Source: CAVXGU01 sp963761615
GTDB lineage: Bacteria > Acidobacteriota > Vicinamibacteria > Vicinamibacterales > CAVVIG01
Assembly: GCA_963761615.1 (NCBI GenBank)
Contig: CAVXGU010000003.1
Location: 558,001-622,000, forward strand
Length of the DNA stretch: 64,000 nucleotides
Reading direction: 5' to 3'
Shown: piece by piece, positions 1 to 7,641 of the stretch
Numbering within the stretch: position 1 is the first letter of the stretch
Layout of the letters: the number at the start of each line of letters is the position of its first letter
The notes under the pieces: model-generated
The model's database searches: none
What the model was told of the DNA's origin: nothing
Seen by the model: only the letters and a program-made list of their open reading frames with translations
Translations under genes and position numbers: made by a program

Positions 1-398
1 CCACGTACGTTCCCGCGCGAAATACCATCTTCCTGTCGCTGGCGCTGGGCTGGGCCGAGGTGATCGGCGCCCGCGACATCGTGATCGGCGTCAACGCGCT
101 CGACTACTCTGGGTACCCCGACTGCCGCGAGGCGTTCGTGGCGGCGTTCGAGCGCCTGGCGGCGGTCGCGACGAAGGCCGGCATCGAGGGCGCGATGTTC
201 CGCGTGCACACGCCGCTCATCGCGCTGTCGAAGGCGGACATCATCCATCGCGGGATCGCGCTCGGCCTGGACTACGGCCTGACCCACAGCTGCTACGCGC
301 CCTCGCCTGACGGGCGGCCGTGCGGCCGCTGCGACAGCTGCCGGCTTCGCGCGAAAGGCTTCGCGGAAGCCGGCGTCCCGGATCCCGCGCTCGCCTAG
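1..398 (+). CDS. queC: 7-cyano-7-deazaguanine synthase QueC (3' part only)
   Basis: The reading frame is open from base 3, so the gene begins before the window; the visible part is about 131 codons. It opens with TYVPARNTIFLSLALGWAE, a hallmark stretch of QueC. It ends with a zinc-binding cysteine cluster, SCYAPSPDGRPCGRC followed by DSCRLR. QueC is a cytosolic ligase that converts 7-carboxy-7-deazaguanine to preQ0 with ATP and ammonia, in queuosine synthesis; the N-terminal PP-loop lies outside the window. An internal GTG at 60 is not the true start. The stop at 396-398 overlaps the stop of the convergent dacB gene by two bases. Confidence 0.93.
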   Translation, partial: TYVPARNTIFLSLALGWAEVIGARDIVIGVNALDYSGYPDCREAFVAAFERLAAVATKAGIEGAMFRVHTPLIALSKADIIHRGIALGLDYGLTHSCYAPSPDGRPCGRCDSCRLRAKGFAEAGVPDPALA

Positions 399-1903
399 CG
401 ACCGAGCCCGGCTAGCCGCACCACGCAGGCGTCAATCGCGTCGTCGATGACCGGGCCGGGCACGTCGAAATTGTTGCCGAGGAACGAGAAGACGAGCTGC
501 TCGCCGCCGGCGGTGGTGAGGTAGCCCGACAGCGCACGGACCCCCGTCATCGATCCGGTCTTCGCGCGGAGACTGCCCGCGAGCGACCCGAGTCTGGCGT
601 CGAGCGTCCCGTTCTCGCCGGGCACCGGCAGCGCGTCGAGGAACGGCCCCCTGAGTCCGGCATCCCCCGCCACGTGCGCCAGGACGTCGACGATGGCGGA
701 CGGCGCGACGTAGTCGTAGCGCGAGAGGCCCGACCCATCCGACTGCAGAACCGAGGACGGCGCCAGGCCCCACGTCGCCAGGACGCGCTGCGTCACCGAC
801 AGGCCGCCGGCGGCCGTCGGCTCGCCGGCCTGGCGGCCCAGCGTCTCGAGCAGCGTTTCCGCGTAGAGGTTTTCGCTGAGCCTCATCATCCTGATCGCCA
901 TGCTCGACAGGGGGGGCGACCGGTGTGTGACCAGCGTGACCGCACCGTCGGGGGCCGGCGGAGCGGCCAGGGTGTCCACGTCCACCGCCGGCCCGTCGAC
1001 GGCCACGCCGTTGGCGATGAGCGCGTCGCGCAGCGAGGCCACGAAGAACTGCGTCGGGTTCTCGACCGACACGGTGCGGGCGATGGGCGCGGCGTCGGCC
1101 GCGATCGTGCCCCGCAGCTCGAGCTGCGCGCTGCCGGCGAGTCGCTCGATGGTCACCGTGGATGGGGAGGCGGCGGCCGTGGTCTCGACGCGGTCGACGA
1201 GCTCCAGGCCCGTGTCGGCCGGATCGATTGCGATCCGGGCCGGTGCGCCGGGCGCCGCTCCAGGCGTAATCGTCAATCCGGCGATGTTGTCGTTGTACTG
1301 GAGGGCGCTGACGCCGGCGCCGTATCCGGCGCCGAGATCGTCCCACGCCCATCCAGCGCCGAAGCCGGCGCCGGCGAACGCACGGTCGTCGCCCACGATG
1401 CGCCCGTGAATGGCCTCGATGCCGGCGCGGCGCAGCTGATTCGCCCAGTCCGCGAACAGGGCCGCGGCGGACCCGTCGCGATCCACGATCGTCGGGTCGC
1501 CCGAGCCGACGACGATCAGGTCGCCGTCGAGGGCGCCGTTCGCGGTGGGGCCCGAGGCGACGAGGCGCGTGTCGAAGCGGAAGTCCCAGCCGAGCTGCTG
1601 GGCGGCGACCGCGAGCGTCAGGATCTTCATGTTGGAGGCGGGCAGCAGCAGGCGTTCGGCGTTCCGCGAGTAGAGCGTGCGGCCGGACGTCAGCGAGCGG
1701 ACCTCGACGCCCCAGTACCCGCGGGCCAGAGGCGGCGCCAGGAGGATGCGGTCGAGGTCCTGTGCGAGCGCGTCGGCGGGCGGGGCGGGGCGGGCAGGTG
1801 TCGTGACGGGCCGCACCTGCGCGTGGCAGCCTGCCAGGAGCGCGAGGCTCAACAGCCAGGGCGCGGCCTGGACGGCCGGACGGCCGCTATTTCGCCAGCG
1901 CAT
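395..1903 (-). CDS. dacB: D-alanyl-D-alanine carboxypeptidase / endopeptidase, PBP4 (S13) class lipoprotein
   Basis: A 502-residue penicillin-binding protein of the S13/PBP4 family, which trims peptidoglycan peptides in the periplasm. All three catalytic motifs are visible: SxxK as SNMK (Ser90-Lys93), SxN as SEN (about 343-345) and KTG (about 448-450). The N-terminus is a lipoprotein signal ending in LLAGC with Cys26, so the enzyme is probably membrane-anchored; E. coli PBP4 is soluble. The ATG at 1903 lies inside the upstream DUF4340 gene (17-base overlap), so it is probably the last gene of the ABC exporter operon. Its stop overlaps that of queC. Confidence 0.93.
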   Translation of the reverse strand: MRWRNSGRPAVQAAPWLLSLALLAGCHAQVRPVTTPARPAPPADALAQDLDRILLAPPLARGYWGVEVRSLTSGRTLYSRNAERLLLPASNMKILTLAVAAQQLGWDFRFDTRLVASGPTANGALDGDLIVVGSGDPTIVDRDGSAAALFADWANQLRRAGIEAIHGRIVGDDRAFAGAGFGAGWAWDDLGAGYGAGVSALQYNDNIAGLTITPGAAPGAPARIAIDPADTGLELVDRVETTAAASPSTVTIERLAGSAQLELRGTIAADAAPIARTVSVENPTQFFVASLRDALIANGVAVDGPAVDVDTLAAPPAPDGAVTLVTHRSPPLSSMAIRMMRLSENLYAETLLETLGRQAGEPTAAGGLSVTQRVLATWGLAPSSVLQSDGSGLSRYDYVAPSAIVDVLAHVAGDAGLRGPFLDALPVPGENGTLDARLGSLAGSLRAKTGSMTGVRALSGYLTTAGGEQLVFSFLGNNFDVPGPVIDDAIDACVVRLAGLGR

Positions 1904-3236
1904 CCAGCGAGGTCAGGACCTCGTTCAGCGCCGACGTGCTGATCTTGTCGGCCCCGTCGTCGCCGGGGATGGCCGCGTAGCTGTTGTCGCCCGACTGGCC
2001 GAAAGTCGCGCTCTCCTCGTTCGCGCCGTCGTTGAAGGTCATGTGCACGGCGAGGACCGGATGATCGAGCCCCGTGCCCTTCGTGGAGCTGACGAACGAG
2101 TCGGCGTGCAGGTCCGCGAGCTTGGCGAGCATGGCCTCGACCTTGTCCTTGTCGGCGTCGCCGCTGGTCGGGCTCGTCCGCTTCCAGGTGTCGACGGGGT
2201 TGTCGCCTTTGCCCTTGACCCGTTCGAAGGTGAGCGTCTTCCCGTTTCTCGTGAGCTCGGCCTTCGTGGCGTTGTACGTGCGGAAGTCGAAGACGTCGTG
2301 GCGCCGGTACTCGTCCGCTGCGCGCGTCAGGTCGGCATCGAGCGACTTGTCGATCGTCACCACGGTCTTGCTGGATCCGTCGCGCGCGTAGACGGTGTCG
2401 TCGGCCGCCGCGCCGCCCAGTTCCAGGCTGACGGTCGTGTCGCCGGCGTGGATCGTCGCGGTCACGGCCGGGTCGACGAGGCCGAACTTCCGCAGGTCGG
2501 CCTCGGTCGCGTTCTCGGCAGCCACGGCCTTCATCTGCAGGGACTCGAGCTGGCCGAGGGTGGACTCCACGGTGCTGAAGTCGGCCCGGGCGTGCACCGG
2601 CGCGGTGAGCGTCCACGCCTCGCCTTTCTTGCTCAGGTCGATGTCCTGCTTGCCGGCCTTGATGTCGAACGCGCTCACCTTGGTGCGATCGAAGGAGGCG
2701 AGGACCGATTTCACGCGAAGCTCGAACGTCCCCTTGTTGAACGTGGCTTCCTGGAACTGCGGGATCAGGAAGATGCGCGGCTGGTCGTCGCGCCTGGCGT
2801 ACAGGCTGGCGCCGGTCGGGGACTTGTTCCCGATCAGGAGCTTGTGCGGCGTCTTGTCGCCCTCGACGCTGAAGTCCACCTCGAGCTGGGGGGTGGCCAG
2901 CCCGTACTGCGACGGATCCGTCCCCTTGTCGTCGATGACCCGGCTCACCTGGATCGACGACAGCGCCGAGGTGATGCCGGACACCGTGCCATCGTCAGCG
3001 CCCGTCTGGATCGGCGACGTCACGGTCCACTTGCCGTCGACCTTCGCCAGCTTGGTGACGTCGCCGCCCTCGGCCGTGACCGTCAGACCGGTGATGTGGT
3101 CGGCGTCGATGCCCGCGAAGACCTTCTCCTGATTGGAGGCGGTCGTGGCGGGCTGCTTCAGCGTGACGAAGTAGATGTAGGCACCGAGGCCGGCCAGCAC
3201 GACGAACAGGACGAGCGTGGATCGCAGACCGCGCAT
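1887..3236 (-). CDS. DUF4340-domain membrane-anchored protein
   Basis: About 449 residues with one N-terminal membrane segment (LRSTLVLFVVLAGLGAYIYF) and a long exported region of repeated beta-rich DUF4340-type units. DUF4340 proteins are usually encoded beside GldF/GldG-type ABC transporters, as here, and their biochemical role is not established. I chose the ATG at 3236: an AGAGG sequence lies 8 bases upstream and the start falls two bases after the stop of the upstream gene. A GTG at 3254 would add six residues and overlap the neighbour. It is translationally coupled to dacB downstream. Confidence 0.8.
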   Translation of the reverse strand: MRGLRSTLVLFVVLAGLGAYIYFVTLKQPATTASNQEKVFAGIDADHITGLTVTAEGGDVTKLAKVDGKWTVTSPIQTGADDGTVSGITSALSSIQVSRVIDDKGTDPSQYGLATPQLEVDFSVEGDKTPHKLLIGNKSPTGASLYARRDDQPRIFLIPQFQEATFNKGTFELRVKSVLASFDRTKVSAFDIKAGKQDIDLSKKGEAWTLTAPVHARADFSTVESTLGQLESLQMKAVAAENATEADLRKFGLVDPAVTATIHAGDTTVSLELGGAAADDTVYARDGSSKTVVTIDKSLDADLTRAADEYRRHDVFDFRTYNATKAELTRNGKTLTFERVKGKGDNPVDTWKRTSPTSGDADKDKVEAMLAKLADLHADSFVSSTKGTGLDHPVLAVHMTFNDGANEESATFGQSGDNSYAAIPGDDGADKISTSALNEVLTSLDALAK

Positions 3237-3238
3237 GC

Positions 3239-4810
3239 CTATCGCCTCTGCCACCAGGTGTAGATGCCCGACGCGAAGATGACGCCGGGGATCACCAGGA
3301 GCGACAGCCAGATGATGTTGGTCTGTTGCGCCGACGTCAGGGTGATGCGGCGATCCTCCGCCTGCTTGGGCCGGATCGAAATCAGATCCTCCTGCTGGCT
3401 GAGCCAGTCCACGATGTTCATGAACAGGTCCTTGTTCCCCTGGATGCCCAGCGCGGCATTGGAGGCGAAGTCCGAATCCCCCATCACCACCATGCGCGTC
3501 TCCGGCTGCGGTCCGGTGTCGGCGGAGGTCTTCTGGGTCATCGGGGCGGCGGAGACCGCGGCGCCGATCGTGATCGGCCCCTGCTTGTCGCCCTGGCTGG
3601 CGTCGAAGGTGACCTTCCCGGAGGCGAGCAGATCCTTGATGTCGGACTCGGCCCAGCTTCGCGGGCTGGTCTCGACGATCGGCTGGGGGATGTGGCCGTC
3701 GACGCCGCCGCTGACCACCGTCACCGAGCGCGTCATCGGGAACGCCGTCATGACGTTGAAGTTCTCGGTGATCGGGTGCGATGGGTAGTTGGCCGCGACC
3801 GGGACCGAGGCGTCGCCGCCGAACAACCGACCCATCCCGCTGGCGTCGACGACGATGTCGTTGCCGACGTCGAAGCCCCAGTCATGCGCCAGGGCGATCA
3901 GGTTCGTCAGGGGCGCGGCGGTGGCCGACGCGGGCGGGTCGAGCTCCATCAGCACCTTCCCTTGCTTGGCCAGGTAGGCCTTCAGCGCGTCGATTTCGGG
4001 CTGGAGGAAGTCCGTGTGCGGCCCGGCGATGACGACGGCGGTCGCATCGGCCGGGACGGCGCTCTGCTGGGCGAGCACCAGCGGCTCGACGTCGTAGTTC
4101 TCGTTCTTCAACTGCCCCACGATCGAGGCGTAGCCGTCGCGGTCCGTTCCCGTGACGCTGTGCTCCCCGTGCCCGCTGGTGAAGTACAGTTTCTTCTGGG
4201 CGCCGCTGACGGCCTTGATGATGCCGTTGGTGATGTCCTGCTCGGTCAGCGAGGTCACCCGCTCGCTGCGGCCCTTGTACTTGATGACGATGGTGCCGTA
4301 CTGCTGCACCTTGTTGTCCTGCGCCAGCGCGGGCTTCTTGTCGGGATCGATGTACTCGGTCGAGATGTTCTTGGAGAGGTAGGCGTACTCCCCGAGCTGA
4401 TCGCGGTAGTTCGAGAAGTCCGGCTCCTGCGCAAACACGAGGATCTGCATCGGCGCGTCCAGCTTGGACAGCACCTGCTTGGTCTGCGGCGAGAGGCTGA
4501 ACTCCTGGTTCGCCGTGAAGTCCCAGCGCTTGTTCTGGCGCTGGCCGATGTAATTCACGGCCGCCAGGATCCCGATCACGATCAGGACGCTGGTGGCCGA
4601 CAGCGAGCCGTACCGGGCCTGGCGTCCGCCGAAGATCCGGGCGATCTCGCGCCACTGTCCTGCGAGGTAGGCGAGGATGCAGACGAGCCCCGCCCACGCC
4701 AGGTAGACGGCGTACTGCTCCTGGGCGGGCAGCCCGAACCGGACCCCGACCGACGCCACGACGAGTGCCGTGCCCAGCCATCCGAGTGCGTTCACGATGC
4801 GGTTGGCCAA
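3239..4810 (-). CDS. GldG-like ABC transporter auxiliary protein
   Basis: A 523-residue protein of the ABC-transporter auxiliary (GldG-like) family. It has hydrophobic segments near residues 10-60 and 75-90, a large extracytoplasmic domain starting around the motif RWDFTANQEFSLSPQT, and a C-terminal membrane anchor (about residues 498-517) before WWQRR. GldG works with the permease GldF and the ATPase GldA; in Bacteroidetes this set is needed for gliding, but in other phyla the substrate is unknown. The start is TTG at 4810, supported by GGAGGGG seven bases upstream, four bases after the permease stop. Confidence 0.82.
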   Translation of the reverse strand: MANRIVNALGWLGTALVVASVGVRFGLPAQEQYAVYLAWAGLVCILAYLAGQWREIARIFGGRQARYGSLSATSVLIVIGILAAVNYIGQRQNKRWDFTANQEFSLSPQTKQVLSKLDAPMQILVFAQEPDFSNYRDQLGEYAYLSKNISTEYIDPDKKPALAQDNKVQQYGTIVIKYKGRSERVTSLTEQDITNGIIKAVSGAQKKLYFTSGHGEHSVTGTDRDGYASIVGQLKNENYDVEPLVLAQQSAVPADATAVVIAGPHTDFLQPEIDALKAYLAKQGKVLMELDPPASATAAPLTNLIALAHDWGFDVGNDIVVDASGMGRLFGGDASVPVAANYPSHPITENFNVMTAFPMTRSVTVVSGGVDGHIPQPIVETSPRSWAESDIKDLLASGKVTFDASQGDKQGPITIGAAVSAAPMTQKTSADTGPQPETRMVVMGDSDFASNAALGIQGNKDLFMNIVDWLSQQEDLISIRPKQAEDRRITLTSAQQTNIIWLSLLVIPGVIFASGIYTWWQRR

Positions 4811-4814
4811 CGCG

Positions 4815-5588
4815 TCATCCCCTCCAGCGTTCGCTGTCGATCGACTTGGTCGTCAAGAACAGGCCGAACGTGATGAAGCTCAGGTAGTAAATGAGGTGCG
4901 TCGTGTCGATGACGCCTTTCGCGAAGTCGTCGAAGTGGTCGATCACCGACAGGTAGCTCGCCACCTGGCCGACGACCTGCGGCGCGAAGTCGGTGACCCA
5001 GGTGCTGATCCACAGCAGCAGGAACACGACGAAGGTGACCGCCCCGGCGACGATCTGGTTCTTCGACAAACTCGAGATGAACAGCCCGAGCGACACGAAC
5101 GAGCCGCCGAGCAGCATCAGCCCGAGGTAGGCCGTCGCGATCGGTTTCCACTCCGGCGAGCCGTAGATGAACAGGATGCCGATGTGGATGAGCGTCACCG
5201 ACAGCATGATCGTGTACAGCGCCAGCGCACCGAGGAACTTGCCCATCACGATCTGGAAGTCCGTGATCGGCGACGTGAGCAGGAGCTCGATCGTCCCGGA
5301 CTTCTTCTCCTCCGCGTACGTCCGCATCGTGATCGTCGGCATCAGGAAGAGGATCAACACGGTGACGTTGTTGAGGAGGCCCCGGATCATCACTTCGTTG
5401 ATGTTCAGGGACTGGCCGGCCGCGCCACCGAGCTGGCTCATCTGCATTCCCTGGCGGATGAAGTAGAGCAGCAGCACCGTGTAGAAGTACCCGAACGCCA
5501 GCGCGAAGACCCCGATCACGACGTAGGCGATCGGCGACGCGAAATACGACCGGAGTTCCTTGTTCGCGATCGCCAGGATGTTACCCAT
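4815..5588 (-). CDS. ABC-2 type permease (GldF-like)
   Basis: A 257-residue inner-membrane permease with about six hydrophobic segments and the conserved cytoplasmic stretch MRTYAEEKKSGTIELLLTSP typical of ABC-2/GldF permeases. With the ATPase upstream and the GldG-like protein downstream it forms a complete GldAFG-type transporter. The ATG at 5588 overlaps the ATPase stop codon region by eight bases, indicating coupled translation. Substrate cannot be deduced from sequence. Confidence 0.88.
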   Translation of the reverse strand: MGNILAIANKELRSYFASPIAYVVIGVFALAFGYFYTVLLLYFIRQGMQMSQLGGAAGQSLNINEVMIRGLLNNVTVLILFLMPTITMRTYAEEKKSGTIELLLTSPITDFQIVMGKFLGALALYTIMLSVTLIHIGILFIYGSPEWKPIATAYLGLMLLGGSFVSLGLFISSLSKNQIVAGAVTFVVFLLLWISTWVTDFAPQVVGQVASYLSVIDHFDDFAKGVIDTTHLIYYLSFITFGLFLTTKSIDSERWRG

Positions 5589-6579
5589 GGACGGCCTCCG
5601 TTGGCTGCGGCACCGGGCCCGGTTCGCCGCCGGCCGGCGGACCCGCGGTCTCCTCCGTCGTCAGCGAGAGGAAGATCTCCTCGAGGCTCATCCGCAGCGG
5701 TCGCATCTCGAGCAGCCCCCATCCGTTGGTGACGACGGCGCGCGCCAGGTCGCGGCGGACGTCGCGCCCGTGTTCGCTTTCGACCTCCAGGCCAATCGCG
5801 CTGTCGCGCCGCTCCGTCTCCGACACCCGCGTCACGCCCGCCAGGCCCGACAGCGCGGGCAGGACGTCCGCCCCGCCCGCGTCGACCTGGACGTACATCG
5901 TCTCCGATCCGCGCAGGCGCGCCGTCAGGTTGTCGGGAGTGTCCACCGCCACGACGTGTCCCTTGTTGATGATGACCACGCGATGGCAGGTCTGCGAGAC
6001 CTCGGGCAGGATGTGCGTGCTGAGGATGATGGTGTGGTTGCCGCCGAGCTCGCGGATGAGGTCTCGCGTCTCGATGATCTGCTTCGGATCGAGGCCCGCC
6101 GTGGGCTCGTCCAGGATCAGCACGTCGGGATTGTGGATGATCGCCTGCGCCAGCCCGACGCGCTGCTTGTAGCCCTTCGACAGCCGGGAGCACAGCCGGT
6201 TGGCCATGTCGTCCACCCGAACGCGCTCCATGACGGACTGGATCCGCTGACGACGCTCGCCCGGCGGGACGCCCTTCACCTTGGCGACGAACCGGAGATA
6301 TTCGACAACGGTCATGTCGGGGTAGAGCGGGGGAGTCTCGGGGAGGTAGCCGGTGCGGCGCTTGGCTTCGATGGGTTGCTGGAAGACGTCGAATCCCGCG
6401 ACGACCGCCCGGCCTTCCGTCGCCGGCATGTAGCCGGTGAGGATGCGCATCGTCGTGGTCTTGCCGGCGCCGTTGGGTCCGAGGAATCCGAGAATCTCGC
6501 CCGGTTCGACCCGGAAGCTCACGTCTTCGACGGCCGTGACCCGACCGTACCGCTTGGTGAGGTGTTCAACCTCTATCAC
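5581..6579 (-). CDS. ABC transporter ATP-binding protein (GldA-like)
   Basis: A 332-residue cytoplasmic ATPase. Walker A is GPNGAGKTT (about residues 34-42), the signature is LSKGYKQRVGLAQ, and Walker B is VLILDEPTAGLDP. The C-terminal about 100 residues are the extension typical of ABC-2/Gld systems. The GTG at 6579 is preferred because GAGAGGTGA lies just upstream and the protein then begins with the canonical IEVEHLTKRYG. An upstream in-frame ATG at 6666 would run back through the promoter region. First gene of a five-gene minus-strand operon ending with dacB. Confidence 0.88.
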   Translation of the reverse strand: MIEVEHLTKRYGRVTAVEDVSFRVEPGEILGFLGPNGAGKTTTMRILTGYMPATEGRAVVAGFDVFQQPIEAKRRTGYLPETPPLYPDMTVVEYLRFVAKVKGVPPGERRQRIQSVMERVRVDDMANRLCSRLSKGYKQRVGLAQAIIHNPDVLILDEPTAGLDPKQIIETRDLIRELGGNHTIILSTHILPEVSQTCHRVVIINKGHVVAVDTPDNLTARLRGSETMYVQVDAGGADVLPALSGLAGVTRVSETERRDSAIGLEVESEHGRDVRRDLARAVVTNGWGLLEMRPLRMSLEEIFLSLTTEETAGPPAGGEPGPVPQPTEAVHG

Positions 6580-6637
6580 AGAGTCACCTCTCTGAGCCCC
6601 GCCTCGCGGGGCCCGGTTGATGCCACGCCAACCGAAA

Positions 6638-6666
6638 ATGCTATCCGAGGCGGCACGGCAGGGCAA
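6638..6666 (-). promoter_or_regulatory. Predicted sigma70-type promoter for the gldAFG-DUF4340-dacB operon
   Basis: On the minus strand a TTGCCC (-35, 6666-6661) and TAGCAT (-10, 6643-6638) are separated by exactly 17 bases. The start codon of the ATPase lies about 60 bases downstream. The 6596-6612 segment between them can form a 6-bp GC stem (GCCCCG/CGGGGC). Confidence 0.45.
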
Positions 6667-6734
6667 GCGAGGGCCCGCGCCGCAGGCTCAGGTTATCAGC
6701 GAATGTAAAATGACCGCTCGATTGGAGATGGCAC

Positions 6735-7202
6735 ATGTCTGTAGACGTCGGAACCGAGGCTCCGGACTTCTCCCTGCCCGATCAGGACCGCCAGACGGTC
6801 ACGCTCCGGTCGTTCCGGGGCCAGCCCGTGCTCCTGCTGTTCTTCCCGGGGGCCTTCAGCGGCACGTGCACCACGGAGCTCTGCACGTTCCGTGACGGCA
6901 TGGCGCGGTTGAACGAGGCGAAGGCGCAGGTCCTCGGGATCAGCGTCGACACGTTCTTCGCCCTGAAGGCCTTCCGAGCCGCCGAGGGGCTCCACTTCCC
7001 CTTGTTGAGCGACTTCAACAAGCAGGTCATTCGCGACTACGGCGTCTTCGACGAGGACATGATCGGCCTCAAGGGCGTCGCCAAGCGCAGCGTGTTCGTG
7101 CTCGACCGCGACGGGATCGTCCGCTACCGCGAGATCCACGACGACGGGCGGGAGGAGCCGGACTACCCGAAGGTCTTCGCGGCCGTCGCGGCGCTGGCCT
7201 AG
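6735..7202 (+). CDS. Peroxiredoxin (AhpC/TSA family, Bcp/AhpE-like)
   Basis: A 155-residue thiol peroxidase with the PxxxTxxC active site as FFPGAFSGTCTTELC. The peroxidatic cysteine is Cys45, with a second cysteine five residues later (Cys50), the spacing seen in atypical 2-Cys Bcp-like enzymes. No signal peptide is present, so it should act in the cytoplasm, reducing H2O2 or organic peroxides. The ATG at 6735 has TTGGAG upstream, and a TAAAAT -10-like box is at 6706-6711. It stands alone between divergent units. Confidence 0.9.
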   Translation: MSVDVGTEAPDFSLPDQDRQTVTLRSFRGQPVLLLFFPGAFSGTCTTELCTFRDGMARLNEAKAQVLGISVDTFFALKAFRAAEGLHFPLLSDFNKQVIRDYGVFDEDMIGLKGVAKRSVFVLDRDGIVRYREIHDDGREEPDYPKVFAAVAALA

Positions 7203-7225
7203 GCGGGCGTCGCCGCCCTCCGGCC

Positions 7226-7254
7226 TTGAGGGGCCGCCTCCGGTCCGGTAGTAT
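7226..7254 (+). promoter_or_regulatory. Predicted promoter of the arsR-P1B ATPase operon
   Basis: TTGAGG (7226-7231) and TAGTAT (7249-7254) are separated by 17 bases, which would place the transcript start near 7261, inside the inverted-repeat operator. An alternative -10 is TATATA at 7252-7257. Confidence 0.45.
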
Positions 7255-7257
7255 ATA

Positions 7258-7279
7258 TGAACATCTGTTCAAGTGTTCA
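7258..7279 (+). promoter_or_regulatory. ArsR/SmtB-family operator (inverted repeats)
   Basis: TGAACA-tc-TGTTCA is a perfect 6-2-6 palindrome at 7258-7271, followed after two bases by another TGTTCA (7274-7279). Operators with TGAACA/TGTTCA half-sites are known for SmtB/CzrA-type metal sensors. It lies just downstream of the predicted -10 box and immediately before the sensor gene, which fits autoregulation by repression. Confidence 0.7.
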
Positions 7280-7641
7280 TGACTAAGCCCGGATCCCCGA
7301 TGCCCGCCCCGCTCGACCCGGACGCCGTGGAGGCGCTCGCCGGCACCTTCCGGCTCCTGGGCGACCCCACCCGCGTCCGGATCCTCGACGTCGTCGCGCG
7401 AGGGGAGCGGTGCGTTCGCGACATCGCCGGCCAGCTCGGCGCCACCGAGTCCGCCGTCTCCCACCAGCTCCGCCTCCTGCGCGGCAGGCGGCTCGTGCGT
7501 CCGCGGCGCGCGGGGCGCCACGTCTACTACGTCCTCGACGACCAGCACATCGTCAAGTTGTTCGCGCAGGGCCTCGAGCACGTGCAGGAGGCCGCGCCTG
7601 GCGGCGGACGGAGGGGCGTCCGCAAGGGATCGAGACGATGA
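7279..7641 (+). CDS. ArsR/SmtB-family metal-sensing repressor
   Basis: A small winged-helix repressor of about 120 residues. The recognition helix region reads GATESAVSHQLRLLRGRRLV. The C-terminal helix carries D-x-H-x10-H-x2-E (DQHIVKLFAQGLEHVQE), matching the SmtB alpha5 zinc/cobalt site. The ELCV-type alpha3 site is reduced to ERCVRD with one cysteine, so alpha5 sensing of Zn or Co is likelier than CadC-type Cd/Pb sensing. The start is uncertain: GTG 7273, ATG 7279 (used here) and ATG 7300 are in frame and none has a strong ribosome site. Its stop overlaps the ATPase start (ATGA). Confidence 0.87.
   Translation: MTKPGSPMPAPLDPDAVEALAGTFRLLGDPTRVRILDVVARGERCVRDIAGQLGATESAVSHQLRLLRGRRLVRPRRAGRHVYYVLDDQHIVKLFAQGLEHVQEAAPGGGRRGVRKGSRR

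Noticed and set aside
674..1942. Long open frame on the plus strand opposite dacB
   Set aside because: It is antisense to a gene with intact catalytic motifs; the Arg/Gly/Asp-rich translation is the usual shadow in high-GC DNA.
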